A stretch of 64,000 bases of DNA, taken from assembly GCA_029204225.1 (NCBI GenBank), contig CM055096.1:6997816-7061815 (forward strand). The letters run 5' to 3'. This DNA is from Diphasiastrum complanatum. Taxonomy: Eukaryota; Streptophyta; Lycopodiopsida; Lycopodiales; Lycopodiaceae. The position numbers and the translations under genes were made by a program. The notes below the pieces were generated by a model. The model was not told where the DNA came from, ran no database searches, and worked only from the letters and a program-made list of their open reading frames with translations. Below, piece by piece: positions 10,471 to 22,255 of the stretch (position 1 is its first letter; the number at the start of each line of letters is the position of its first letter).

Positions 10471-10600
10471 TTATTAATGTCCATGGAATACCCTAAGGTA
10501 CATAGGACTGAAAAAACTCGTACATGTCAAGTATGCACGGTGGGAGCATGTCTACCACCTAAAATAAACAAGACTACAGAAAAACCGGAAATTGTGTTGC
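10468..10600 (-). mobile_element. LINE 3' tail fragment
   Basis: The sequence after the (GA)n (TTTATTAATGTCCATGGAAT, then CCTAAGGTACATAGGACTGA) aligns with the corresponding tails at 5,163 and 8,669 (ATTAATGTTTATAGAGTGCC ... GGGCACATAAGAC). No coding part of this copy remains. Confidence 0.65.
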
Positions 10601-10734
10601 CTGTGATTAAAAAACCGTGTGCCATTAGGATCTTAGAAACTCGTTCTTACCCAAACGATTCGGAACGTACTGTATGTTCCGGAATGTACTGGGTCGGAAT
10701 GTGGTACTAATTAAAGTCAAAAAGAAAGATTTCT

Positions 10735-10974
10735 TTGTTAAATAAATACGAATTGTTTTTTTTTTCGGGCCAGGTTCCAGAATGGGCAAGCTATGCTCGG
10801 GATGATGCCATTATCTCTCTTACAAAAATGTTATCAGATGATGAAGCTTTTCCACTCAAATCTAAAAATCTTGATACGGATGTTATGGATACAATAGCAG
10901 ACCAATCGCTATATCATGAGTTCCTACATATCATGTTCAAAAAATTCAAATATGGACATATGCTCCTCTCATAA
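10735..10974 (+). other. Unidentified 79-codon open frame, exon-like
   Basis: After a poly-T stretch ending in CAG (about 10,750-10,771), an acceptor-like arrangement, the frame reads VPEWASYARDDAIISLTKML, SDDEAFPLKSKN and so on to a stop at 10,974. The composition is protein-like (acidic, Leu/Lys-rich). I do not recognise a family and see no second exon. It may be a captured exon, a transposon fragment or chance. Confidence 0.25.
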
Positions 10975-12074
10975 TTACCCTAAACCCTGCAACCTTATGG
11001 TTACTCCTCATTCAATAAGACACTGCACAGCCAGTTCCTGTTGATAATGAGTGGAATGCATTGTCTCACTGGAAAGTATAGGGATTTGTACTTATCATTA
11101 TATGGCATGCCTGGTCAGGCTGGTTGATACAACTAGCTAGGGATGCAATTGAGCTAGACACTACCGACGGTGATTACAAGCCATGTTCTTCATTGATAGT
11201 CCAAGATTTATGTACTTTATATAGCCATCGATTCCCACCACGATATGGCTATTCTTGCATGTAGTTGCTCCAGATCTTCTTAGAATACTTGGCAGCGATG
11301 GTCCCTTTGGCTACCTTGGGATATTCTTGTAGGTATGTTTGAATTCCGTTGGCGCTCTTGCTTTATCAAAGTGGTGCAGTGGAAGTATAGTCACATATCT
11401 ACAATCCTCTAGCCATGTTCGTGCCTTCGTGTGGCGGCTGGCCTATGCTTATGTAGCTGCCTTGGAATATTTAGGACTTTTGATCCTTGCACAATTCTTG
11501 ATTCATTTGGCTTGTTTGTTTGCATACATTTTAACAGATTAGATCAGCTTTGCACCAGAGTTGTCATGGCATAGAATTGCAGCAGTTCAATATCATGGCA
11601 GTAGCGTGCTTTCTTTTCCCATGATGCTCATATTGATGGTGCCCATTGGCATTTCCAGGCAATATATGTTTGGGGTACTCCCCTATGTGACACATATATT
11701 GTTGATAATTCTTTTCTCCTCCGGCTCAATTCAACTGCCAACTTGCTCTTGTTTGACTATCTTGCTCCACAGGACTTGCTACGACATACTTATTTGGAGC
11801 ATCATTACTATTAGACTTATCTCCATTATGATGCCTTTATTTGGCATTTATGGGCCATCTATATTGGATGTTAGAGCCTTATGTCACTATAAAGCGGTAG
11901 CAGTTCTATTCATCTTCAGCATGGATATTTTTGCAGCTACTTTCTAGTGTATGCGCTTTTGTGATATATATATACAGCAGTGGCACTCCTCACCTGTATA
12001 TTCGGTTTTCTAGTCCATAATTTGCGCCAACTACATCAACTTTGTAGCATGTATTTTTCTTTTTCTAACTTTGT
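10975..12074 (+). other. Probable decayed 3' internal region of a gypsy-type element
   Basis: No conserved pol motif is seen. The stretch leads directly into a purine tract and LTR at 12,075-12,549. It holds two modest open frames (11,339-11,542 and 11,561-11,947) with hydrophobic, T/C-rich wording like the unassigned part of the gypsy remnant at 16,700-17,900. Assignment rests on position only. Confidence 0.3.
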
Positions 12075-12549
12075 TAGTGGGGGACTGTTATGGACATACA
12101 GCACTTTTAGAGCTTATTGGACACTATAGGCCCAGGACCCATTTTACTTGGCAGGACTAGTGGTTATTTATTCACGGGGCAGTTATTACTTTTGGATCAA
12201 TGGTTATGTTTTAATCAGATGGCACATTGAGCCTCTGGAGCAGGAGCGCACTACTTTTGGAAGGAAATTCATATCCTATCGGGGATTCAGCCCTAAGATA
12301 GTAAAATATAAATAGGAAGCAAAGACTTCCATTGAGTAGCTTATGATTTGAATCATTCTTGAGGTCTTTGTAAGTGATTCATTACTCTTCGTCATAAGGG
12401 ATCAGCTGTTGACCATATTTGACGTTCTTTCAAATTTTTAGTTGGAAGATGGTATTTGATTCATCCCTTATGGTCTGTTTGTGTGGAATGTGTTGGTAAA
12501 TCTTGATTGATTTCAAGACAGGGACCCTTGTAAGAAGATTTATATCACA
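12075..12549 (+). mobile_element. Gypsy-type 3' LTR with purine tract
   Basis: A purine-rich TAGTGGGGGAC precedes TGTTATGGACATACAGC at 12,086. The presumed LTR runs to ...TATATCACA at 12,549 (TG...CA, about 464 bp). A TATA box (AAATATAAATAGG) lies near 12,306. The LTR at about 18,659 has the same beginning (GTTATGGAC) after a similar purine tract, but the rest is diverged. No matching 5' LTR occurs in the window. Confidence 0.55.
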
Positions 12550-13020
12550 TTTTTCTTATCATGTTCTGTATGTACAAAACATAATCTGTTCTGAATGTAC
12601 CCAATGAACGGTTATGCTCCTTTGGGTACAGAACGTAAATCTATGCAATCCACATTTGTTTATCATGTGAAACAGACCAGCATAGCAAGCTCTTCTTTCT
12701 TGAAGAGCAAAAGTCCTTAAATCCAAATGAGATTCTAAAAGCCATAATCCTGAAATACTTTCCTTGCTGCCAAACAAAATTGCAATCTTTTCCATTCCAT
12801 AGTACAACATGCTACCGTTTCAGAGTGCTAGAGATGTCCAAACGTTTCCCAATTCAAGTTAGCACAAAATATTGTCTCAAATTGCATCATGAAGCTTGAT
12901 AGGTCAGCTTACCATCTATGATTATTGCTAGTGCAACTCTTTTCAAGTTCTCAAACATGACCAGTTTGCCGAAATTGACATTTAGGTCTGGCGCACTCTT
13001 CCAAAAAACTCAAAGTTTGC
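12550..13020. other. No recognisable gene
   Basis: A minus-strand open frame at 12,559-12,810 has no recognisable motif. The right part may be the decayed 3' end of the adjoining minus-strand copia element. Confidence 0.35.
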
Positions 13021-13023
13021 TAG

Positions 13024-15713
13024 CGGAGTCTAGTTTCTTCTGACAATCAGGGGAAAAACTTTTAAGCTAGTAAGAGTCGAGAAATCAAAATAATATTCTC
13101 CTAAATTGATAATGGTGACAGGACAACTCTTAATTTGTCCACTGTGATGTTGCATTGCACCAAAGTATCTCCAAGTTAATTTTCCTTCAAGGTGACAATC
13201 CATCAGCTGCATCATGGCACGGTAATTGTGTTGGATTATTCTCCTTCTTACTAATCGACTAATCAGTATAAAAGCCTTCCAATGTGTTACACCAGGATTA
13301 GTCATAAACTGATTGAGAGAGTTGACTGCAAAAGCTATGTCTGGCCCGGTACAGATCATGGCATACATAAGCGATCCTATAATAGAATGGTTAAGATACT
13401 CACGCATCTGGTGCTTCTCATGAATTGTTTGGGGACACTGGTCCTTTGACAATTTGAGACCTGGTTCCATTGGTGAGAGAGCTAAGTTGCAATTAATTAG
13501 ATTATATCTGACTAACATGTTGTAGATGTACCTCGTTGTGTAATGTAGACCAACTTCTATTTTTTGTCTGTGTGGATTTGTATACCAAGGCAGAAACGAG
13601 TTTCGCATCATCCACGTATAAAGAATAATGATAAAAGACTGTTGCACTACTTTGAAGTAAACATTTGAATCTGAAGAGCTAGGTGTGTAGCCGTGATCAA
13701 TAAGAAAAGTATTGATCCTTTGAAACCATGCTCGAGCAGATTGCTTCAAGCCATAAAGTGCCTTATGGAGTTTACACACATGATTGTGTTTAACCTCATA
13801 TAACCTTCGGGTTGCACCATATGAATGTCTTCTTCGATAACTCCATTGAGATATGTTTGAAAATCCATTTGCAATCAACTACGTTTCTGCTAGCAGGTAA
13901 TTTGACAATTATCCATGTCTGGTTCTTGATAAGTGATGAATACTCTTTATCCATAGCTTCTTTCCAGAGATCTGAATCCAGCTGACTGAGTGTCTCTTGG
14001 ACAGACATCGGTTCCTGAACAAGGTAGGCTGCAGACTTGTTGATATACCGGTTAGGTGGTTTGCCTGCTCTTGAAGATCTTCTGGGTAATAGGAAGTTGA
14101 TCATTTCCATCATACTGTAGTTGCTGAGCTGCAACATCATGATCTTCTGATTCGCCGTTGATTTGTTGTTCGTCAAAAGTAGAAGAGCTTGGACCTTCAA
14201 TGGGAATAGTTGACTGAGGAACTGGAAAGTTCAATGTCGGATGAAACCGAAGAGTCAGCTATGTGGGCTTTGCATTTTCCCTTGAGGTCGATAAACTGAT
14301 CTTCGATGAAAATGACATCCCGGCTAGTGAATATCTTCGACTCGATGGGATCGAACAACTTGTAGGCTTGATCTGAAGTAGTGTAGCTGATGAAAATACA
14401 TTTGATACTCTGGAAGTCGAGCTTCTTCCTGAGATCACGAGGTATTTGCGCAAAAGCAGTACATCCAAAAGCTCGTAGGTTTGATGAAGAAGGTTTGGTA
14501 CTTGTCCAAACTTCGAATGGTGTTTTGTTTGAGAGACCTTTAGTAGGACATCTGTTCTGAATATATATTGCTGTTGAAACAGCTTTAGCCCAGAAGGACT
14601 TTGGAAGTGTCGCATGTGATAACATGCATTTTGTCAATTCAACTAAGGTTCTGTTCTTTCTCTTAGCAAGACCATTTGACTGAGGCAAATAGGAGGTAAT
14701 GTATTATTGCTCAATGTCATTGTTAAGGCAATCCTCCATGTGCTTGACTAGACTCAGAATAACAATGTGCCAATCTATATAAGTAACCCCCGCCTCTTGC
14801 CGAGTGCAAGGATCTTATTACTCCTATCAATAATTTTGCATTGATCAGATTCAAATTCTACCTTATGAACTAAATCTGTAATTCTACTTATTGATAACAG
14901 ATTTGTAGAGAGTTTAGGAACATATAAGACCTTTGATAGTAGTTTGAATCGATCATGTTGGAATCGCAATCTTACAGTAGTAAGTACCTTCACCTTCAAT
15001 AGTGTGAGTACTATTGTCACCAAGATGAACAAATTTCTTCGTGCTGTAAGGCGTGTAGGAGTTGAAAATCTCACGTTGATTGGTCATGTGTTGAGTTGCT
15101 CCAGAATTGAGAAACCATGAATCATCCAAAAATGCCCTTTGGTCTTTGACCGTGAATGCGCCTTCGTCCACTTCGACCTGGGGAGATGATAAAACTGTGT
15201 TTGCTTGTTGATTAGGTTGCTTGGCTGCATGCTTCGCTTGGAGAATTCGGCAATCCTTGATCTCATGGTTATTGCGCTTGCAATACCTGCAAAACATCTT
15301 CTTCTTTGACTGTGGATTTAATGATTGTCCTTGACTTTGAGTCAGCTTCTGATTCGTTGCAGCCTTCTTGGAGCTTTTCTGCTTCTGTCGCTTAGAGCCT
15401 TTGTTGACATATAGAGCCTGAGAGGAGGAAGTAGACCAAGTGTCTTGACTTCTTGCAGCAACATAGTGATAACTCTAGTAAGAGTTAAATCTGAGTGTGT
15501 CGATATGATCATCACCCAGTTCTCATATGTAGAGGGCAAGCTTGAAAGCAATGTCATAATTGCGTCTTGATCGTCTATGACTGATCCGACAACGGCCATC
15601 TGTTGCAAGAGATTCTTAAACTGGTTAATGTGACTCTGAAGAGAATCACCATTAGACCTCTTGAGTGTGAAGAATTTCCTTCGTAGATGTAACTTAGTAG
15701 TTACGTCACTCAC
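13024..15713 (-). pseudogene. Ty1/copia gag-pol remnant
   Basis: On the minus strand: Gag (LHLRRKFFTLKRSNGDSLQS ... MTLLSSLPSTYENW), zinc knuckle CRYCKRNNHEIKDC (CX2CX4HX4C, near 15,290), protease with NSGATQHMT (the catalytic Asp of DSGA is Asn), and the protease tail (VLYVPKLSTNLLSI). Then come the integrase C-terminal part (PQSNGLAKRKNRTLVE, catalytic Glu replaced by Lys), RT (LWKEAMDKEYSSLIKNQTW, HKALYGLKQSARAWFQRI) and its end (SIIGSLMYAMICTGPDIAFA). The integrase zinc finger and most of the core are deleted between 14,775 and 14,688. A frameshift splits the YVDD region. RNase H is decayed and the 3' LTR is not seen. Confidence 0.9.
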
Positions 15714-16060
15714 GTCATATAGTTAGGATGTCCCAAGTATTGATTCAGTATGAAAACGAAACAGAAGTAAATGAGTACGATAAGTTGCGGATCGAAGCCG
15801 CATACTCTAAGTTATCTCTGAGCGGCTAAAATGAAAGTCTGAATTAAGCACAATGCTGATAAGCAGTAAGCGCAATAGCAATCTCTAAACAATTCTAAGA
15901 AGTGAGCTAGAATGCTCAGGAGTGTTCAAGCTCACAGGCTTGGGAGAGAGAGAGCTAACTATTCAATACTTGTTGATCTATTGATCAAAAACTTCAGAAC
16001 TTGAAAAGAGATGTATGAACAGTTGATTTATACTAAGTAATTAGGTCGTCAAATGCGATT
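15714..16060 (-). mobile_element. Copia LTR/leader sequence (5' side of the 13-15.7 kb element)
   Basis: The stretch upstream of Gag on the minus strand shares phrases, in the same order and orientation, with 51,480-51,680: GCATACTCTAAGTTATCTCT, GCTGATAAGCAGTAAGCGC, AATAGCAATCTCT and a GAGCTAGA phrase. Two loci sharing this outside any coding region, one of them just upstream of gag, suggests an LTR or leader. Exact ends and a primer-binding site are not visible. Confidence 0.45.
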
Positions 16061-16149
16061 GCCAGTTGGCTGGTGTCCGCTAGCATTCATCCAGTTCCTT
16101 CTCAGAAATTGATTGCTGATAAGCGGTGAAAATTGGCCCTAAACAGTCT

Positions 16150-16460
16150 GTCTGCATAAATGAACTAAAACTGCCACTCTGCAGAAATGAACTAAAACTG
16201 CCACAGGCGACAGTGTCGGCTTTTTGCGAAAAAGGTGACAGTGTCATAAAATGTCATTTTCTTAATATTGGGGTAGCCCCACACTTTGCCAGAGTCATTT
16301 CCTTAACATTTGAGGCACTTTGAAAAAATGCGAAAAATGCGACTCTGCATATTTTCTCGTAATTCCTGACAGGCGAAAAATGCAAAAAAGGCGACACTGC
16401 ATTTTTACACGAGATTCCTGACAGGCGACAATGTCTGGATTGTAGAGAGAGAAAATGCGA
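16150..16460. repeat. Degenerate GCGACAGTGTC / GCGAAAAATGC repeat block
   Basis: It begins with a 24-bp phrase in two direct copies (16,152 and 16,181: TGCAtAAATGAACTAAAACT plus GCCAC). At least six variants of GGCGACAGTGTC/GGCGACACTGC and GCGAAAAATGC follow, plus two copies of ATTCCTGACAGGCGA. It is non-coding and may be rapidly changing satellite-like DNA. Confidence 0.6.
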
Positions 16461-16465
16461 CACTG

Positions 16466-18650
16466 TTGTCAAACTCCATGTATTTCTGTAGACTATGTAA
16501 AAACACTTGTAAATCTGCAGTTGGAGATTTTTCTGGACATGCAGATCTTTACATTATTCCTATGGAGCGTTATGATCTTATCCTTGGTGCTGATTGGTTT
16601 ACATCTCTTGGAGCTGTTACACTGGACTTGACACAGCAGACATTGACATTTGTACTTGATGCAGTTACACACTCACTTGTTGGCATTGATTCTCAGGGAG
16701 ACTTCCAGTTGGTTACCGGGACGCAGTTTATGCGTAGCCTGCCAAAGGCTGACAATGCAGCTCTTCTTTCCATTCAGAGTACATCAGTTGCTGCTTCACT
16801 TTCACCATCCGTGGGTCCTCTTCCTCAGGTTGATGCTGCTTCGAATTTACAGGTTGTTGTTGTGTGCCTTGCGCCTATATGCCTTGATTCACAGATATCG
16901 TATTCAGTGGTCATTCCTGGTTTCATTGATATCGAGGCCTTATACCTTGGTGGTATTTCTACTATTGCTTTTGCGCCTACTTCAGATTGCCCTCCTGGTT
17001 CAGTGGTTGGTGCAGTATCTTCTCCATTGGTCTCTATATCTCCATCTCTTGAGTCTGTTATGGCCAATGTTCCTACTGATTTCTATGGGGTTCTTCATGG
17101 GTCCACGTTTGATGGTTCCCTCGCTATTGGTGATCAGGTTGTATCTTTTTTCGCTTTACTCCATGGATCTTTGCTTGAGGTTTGTGATCTGCCTCATGAT
17201 ATTTCTACGGTTCCTGACATGATTCATGTGCCTTTGGCCCTTACTGTTACACATTTTTCATCCGAGGATATTTGCCAGATGGTCACTATTACTTATCTAG
17301 GGTATTTATATGCTGGGATCTTTCTAGATGAGTACACGGACATCCTTCCGTCTCCTGGTGTTTCTACATATAGGTTTGTTGTAGTCCATGCCGATGGTAT
17401 ACACTTTTGGGTTCATGCAACTGATTCTTTTTTACCTCTTGATATTTGGCATTCCTGGTTATTACGTATCGCTTGGATATATGGCATTCCTGGTTATTAC
17501 ATATAGCTTGGTTTTCATTTGGACCTGTTGATTGGTGCTGGTTTTTCCATATTACTGATCGCCTATGGTGCGAATATCTCTATGATTATGCATGTGGCTC
17601 TCTATTTGTTCTTTGGATTGTTGCTCCTTGTCAGGCTTGGCATATCCTGTTGGCTTGGGTTATTGCCTCCGTTCCAGCTACTATTTGTCTGGGTGATCCT
17701 CTTGGATAGTTTTTGGGGATGTTGCTGCCATATACTTCAGTGTTGCTCATATGTGCTTTGATACTCATTTTGCTCCGATGCTTGCTACTGATGTTGCGGA
17801 TTCTGTTCCTCGTTCCAGTGCATTTCTTCTATTCCTCACTTGTGCGCCTGGTGTGTAGTTTGGGATTACACTTGCGGCCAGTTCCGATGGGTCATCCGAT
17901 TCTCCATCCGTTTTTGGTGTATCCTATGATGGATTGTGCTATCTTCTCGAGCTTTTTGGATACCTTGGTGCTCGAGAGCTTATTACCCGGGCCAATTCTC
18001 ATTTACAGCATGTTCAGTAGCGTTATCAGACCTCAGTTGATCGTCACCGCCGCCATGTTGAGTTTCAGCTTGGAGATATGGTTTATCTATGCCTACGGTT
18101 TGCACGTCATCATTTTGTCCAGGGCCATGCTTCTACTGAGAAGCTTGCACCACATTATTATGGGCCTTATCGCATTTTGGAGGTTCTTAGTCCAGTTCGT
18201 CTATACCATAGTCGACGCCGCCGACAGATTCAGTTTTTGGTCCAGTGGGATGGCCGTCCTATTGAGGAGGCCACATGGGAGCCTATTGATGTCTTTTATC
18301 ATACACCATCACTTGCGGATCAGTTCTACCTTCTCGGGCTTTTTGGATACCTTGGTATGATGTCCCTATCTTTTGGGCTGATCCTCTGCTATCTTGGGCA
18401 TTACGGATACCCTGGCATTCCTGGTTGCTGCTTGATCTTCTTCTGGTTCCTTGGCATTCCTGGTTGTTCCATAGTGCTTGGTTTAGATTATTGATGTCTT
18501 TTATCATACATCATCACTTGCGGATCAGGATCATGCTCCTCCTGCACTTGTTGATTCCTCTACATCAGATGCTACTCTAGTTGTTGATGCACCAAGGCTT
18601 GCTGCTGTTTGATCCAGTTTTTTTTCAGCAGTTGGGTCTTTTTTTTTGTG
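16466..18650 (+). pseudogene. Ty3/gypsy chromovirus remnant: protease, integrase C-terminus, chromodomain
   Basis: A 346-codon frame (16,466-17,506) opens with the end of a retropepsin: GHADLYIIPMERYDLILGAD, WFTSLGAVTLDLTQQTLTF. The next roughly 1 kb is hydrophobic and unassigned, with no RT or RNase H motif. From about 17,960 the reading resumes as ELITRANSHLQHVQ, SVDRHRRHVEFQLGDMVYL, PHYYGPYRILEVLSPVRLYH (integrase C-terminal GPY/F region). It ends with FLVQWDGRPIEEATWEPIDV, the chromodomain C-terminal motif (near 18,238-18,297). RT, RNase H and the integrase core are gone. The segment ends in a purine tract and LTR. Confidence 0.8.
17442..18525 (+). repeat. Short direct duplications inside the gypsy remnant
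   Basis: Three repeated phrases: GGCATTCCTGGTTATTAC twice near 17,450 and 17,485; CTTTTTGGATACCTTGGT at about 17,952 and 18,338; and a 39-bp phrase (ATTGATGTCTTTTATCATAC ...) at about 18,287 and 18,487. They explain part of the frame disruption and suggest local slippage or unequal exchange. Confidence 0.7.
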
Positions 18651-19250
18651 TCGGGGAGAGTTATGGACTTGGCTCATTACATTTGCCGCGTCCATTTACA
18701 TTTACTTTACTTTATGCATAAGCAGGCCTTGGGCCCTTTTTTATTCATTAGTGACACTTAGACTATATGGTTGGCCTTTGGCCTTATTATTCATTATTAG
18801 GCCATTTGGACATATTACTGGAGAGGGGGGCCTTCTTGGAGGACGCACTATTTTCCCTCCCAGTTGGGCCCTAGCCACCGGAAGCTTCCTTTTAGGGCTT
18901 CCTCTTGGCTATAAGTAGGGAAACTGTGTCATTTGTTATTCAGCTGATGATATTGATCTCTCTCTTTAGCCTCCTTAATCTCTCTCTTTCCTGCTTTCTA
19001 GGGTTAAGTCTTGCTTATGTGCCGCTTTCATAGCTTAAGTCTTGCTTATGTGATGCTTTCATAGCTTAGCTCTAGATCAGCTGTGGCTCTATTCGTAACT
19101 GCGCACTCAAGGTTTTCTTTCTTGTCGTTCGAATTCTTTTTATTCGAATCTTATTCGACCTATCTTTCACATACCTCTTTCCGACAAATTGCTCAATAGG
19201 AAGACACTGTACAAAACTAGAACTCTGTACAATTAAGATATCTACTACCT
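18651..19250 (+). mobile_element. Gypsy-type 3' LTR
   Basis: The purine tract GTCGGGGAGAG (18,650-18,660) is followed by TTATGGACTTGGC. A TATA-like GGCTATAAGTAGGG lies near 18,907. It has the same start pattern as the LTR at 12,086 and follows the chromodomain remnant directly. The right end is not sharp: the 19,250 limit (…CTACCTGCA) is a guess, and no second copy exists in the window. Confidence 0.5.
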
Positions 19251-19702
19251 GCACGATTGGGTAACATTCCAATCACCAGCATTTCTTTTCTAAAACATTT
19301 CTTCATTGGCTTTCACCCTGCTTTTCTGCTTATGTTAGTAATGGAAGTCTTGTGCACATTCTTTGTCGTAGGTTTTACCTGCATTTCAGCAGCTGTGCAG
19401 TGGCTCCACACAAGCCAATCCTTCATTTATAATAGCTTCCTTAACAACAACCTGAAGTGAACTAAATGCATATTATGCCTCGTCAGAGTTATAAGCCAAT
19501 CCTTCATTTATAATAGCTCCCTTAAGGAGTTCTTCATTACTATCACAACCACCTAAAGTGAACAAAATGCATATTATGCCTCGTCAGAATTAAATTTGAC
19601 TCTTGAAACTTGTAAATACTAGAGATGAAACATAACTATTTGGTTTGTAATTTTTTTGTTATTCACTGGTCATTGATGATCATGTGCGTGATGTTGGAAC
19701 AG

Positions 19703-19789
19703 GCTTATCATGTTATTGAGAAAATGAAACTTAATAAGATTATTCTTGGGCCTTACATTGATCAAGAAACTATCAAAGCAATCTTTCAG
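19703..19789 (+). other. Candidate 87-bp internal exon, family unknown
   Basis: An open stretch of exactly 29 codons reads AYHVIEKMKLNKIILGPYID plus QETIKAIFQ. It is flanked by TTGGAACAG before and GTGAGC after, good acceptor and donor contexts. Its length is a multiple of three, so it could be an in-phase exon. I do not recognise the protein and found no neighbouring exons. It could be a relic exon or a coincidence. Confidence 0.3.
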
Positions 19790-22044
19790 GTGAGCAGCTT
19801 CTGTTCCTTTGGCTTTAATTTTTTAAATAGTGGTAATCAGTATGGTGCTGATGTAAGTCTCCTACTATACATGAAACTCCTCATAGATTGCTTTAGCATG
19901 TTCAATGGGATGTTTTGTGTGCATAACACATAAGAATGATACTAGGAAGTTGACTTGACTCGTGGCTGCAATGCATATTCCAAAAATAGATGGTTGCAAT
20001 ATCTCTAAATTGAGATCCTATTAGTCAATGTTTCTGAATTTCTGTAAGATTCGAATAACATCTTTAAGGTGGATGGTTTTATATGCATTTCATATAAGTG
20101 GTGCCTCAATATCCATTTTTCATATAGCGTGCCTTTACTGCTTAGTTCCAATTTTGCTCAATATCATTGAACCTGAATATCAATTTTTTGTGTAACTTTG
20201 ATTGATGGATGTTTCTTGTGGGCTGGAGTAACATGAAAATGGAAAGTGTTCTGTATCATTTATGTACACTAGACTTGTTCTGTTTCTCTGAATTGAGAGT
20301 ATGAGAAATGTAAGCCCACTTTTGGTGATATACTCATTGTTTTATCAGTTTCTGACAAGCAATTTTTGGCATTGTAATTTGAAGCTAGTATGGCTCTTCT
20401 GCATGATGCCTTCTGCACACAAATATTTGTTGCTGGCCGAATGAATATAAAGTTCTTGGTTAACCTGAGCCATTTGAAATGTTTCAGCTAACGAACTGCC
20501 ACATTTGCATGTTATTAAGGAAATGTAGTTCTCTAAAAAGTTTATTGGCATGTATGAAGATGTAGGACCCTAAACCTTTTCACGGCTTCTTGGACAATGA
20601 GATCCAGTGATGTCTTGCATCTCTTGTGAAAATACATTGGCAGGCAGTAAGAAGAGTCCTACTATACTTTAAGTTTAAGAGAACATGTGAGTATGGATCA
20701 TGGTATAAGAAATTCGTTCTTACTCATTGTTGATGTTTTGAGTAGGCTGTCGGGTTGGAGATTGAAGAGGAAGATCTTTAAGATGTAGATGAAGAAATAT
20801 GCGTCACATAGATCATAAAAAGATTCCAATGACGGCAAGCTGGCAAATTCTTCATTCATTCTTTTCATCTCTTTACTGATACTAAGCAGTTTATTTCTTT
20901 TTTGTTGAAGCACTTGTAAAAGTATTGAACTGCTTAAGATGCAAAAAAAAAATTGGCAAACCCAGATCGTTATTTGCAATGTAGATTTTTCTACCAATTT
21001 TTAGCATAGCCAATATGGAGCTGTTAAAGTTAATAGCAGGCTTATTCAAGTAGAAAAATGAGCAGCATTTCTCTTTTTTGTAAGGGCTGCTCTTCCTTTT
21101 TTACACCACCAAAAATGAGCAAATGGGTTCTCTAGAAATTATGATACCTTCTTGTACAAGATGTGCTCCTTCAAGCCACTTGCAAGCACAAGTACATCAT
21201 CTCCATGAATCAACCTCTCTAACATAAGAATTGGACATAACATTATAAATGAATTGTAGCCCTAACTTCTTCTAAAGGCCTCTTAAGGAAAGCCATCCTT
21301 AAGACTCTATGGCAGCTCTCGAATGAGGCATTTTGAAACTTGTAAAGATTGAGGCATCACAACAAGTACATACCAATTACCTCCATGGGTTGCCTTAATC
21401 AAGTCAATATGGTCACTATTTATCATTGTAAAGGGCGTTATCATGCATATCCATAATAAAGCATTAGTTATTTTTCATGGCTGCTAGGTCTACATTTGAT
21501 TTTCATATGCAGTTTTTGGATAAACTTTGCTCAACAAGCCTTTGGACCTTTCAAATCTCATTGGTCACATGCGTATTTTTCTAACTCATAATGATCAATA
21601 ACATCAAGTAAATTTTTACCATAGAAATAGCCACGCTAAGCCTTAAGAGCATCTACCACACCTTGATCATTTCTTCTTCTTCCTTAATGTGATTATCTAT
21701 ATGATGCTTCACGCCATAAGGTGGATTGTTTAGAGAAATATCAAAATAAAAACTTTAAACATTATCCATTCTCTTTGTTTGTTTTTGTCCTATGTTTCTT
21801 CCATGAGTCTCTCTCAAAACCAAAAACATCATTTGAAACACAATCTCAAGAGGTCCTATGAAGCAAATAATCTCAATTTTTATCTTGTTAAATGCTAGAA
21901 AGTGCTATTCTATTGGCCTTCAAGATTCAAAGAGCTCTATAATATCAAATTGGAATGTTTACCCTGGACCAACTTGATGACTACTAGCACTAAAATTCTT
22001 TGTGTTAGAAATCAATGATAAACTTCATAGTTATTGCACATTAA
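19790..22044. other. No recognisable gene
   Basis: AT-rich DNA with several short open frames (e.g. 20,698-20,997 minus) that carry no recognised motif. There is no clear LTR, tRNA or repeat array. Confidence 0.5.
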
Positions 22045-22255
22045 TGTTGACAGCTGTGACCAGCTGTCAATAGTCGTAGGCTAGTCTATTAGTCTACTCG
22101 TAGGTTTTCTCTCTCTATCAGGGTTCAGGGTTTATTTGTACATTTTACATTCAGTATGAGTTAATGTAATAGAGTGACAGTGCGTGTTCTTCTTCCGTCT
22201 TCTTTTGGTGATTGCTTATGGTGAATGCTTAATGTTGCATATCTAATTCTTGACA
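22045..22255 (+). mobile_element. Short LTR (211 bp) of a copia-type element
   Basis: It starts TGTTGACAGCTG and ends ATTCTTGACA immediately before a perfect tRNA-Met-type primer-binding site. The first bases form an exact inverted repeat, TTGACAGCTG/CAGCTGTCAA, with a TGAC spacer (22,047-22,070). No second LTR was found downstream in the window, so this is the 5' end of a truncated element. Confidence 0.65.
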
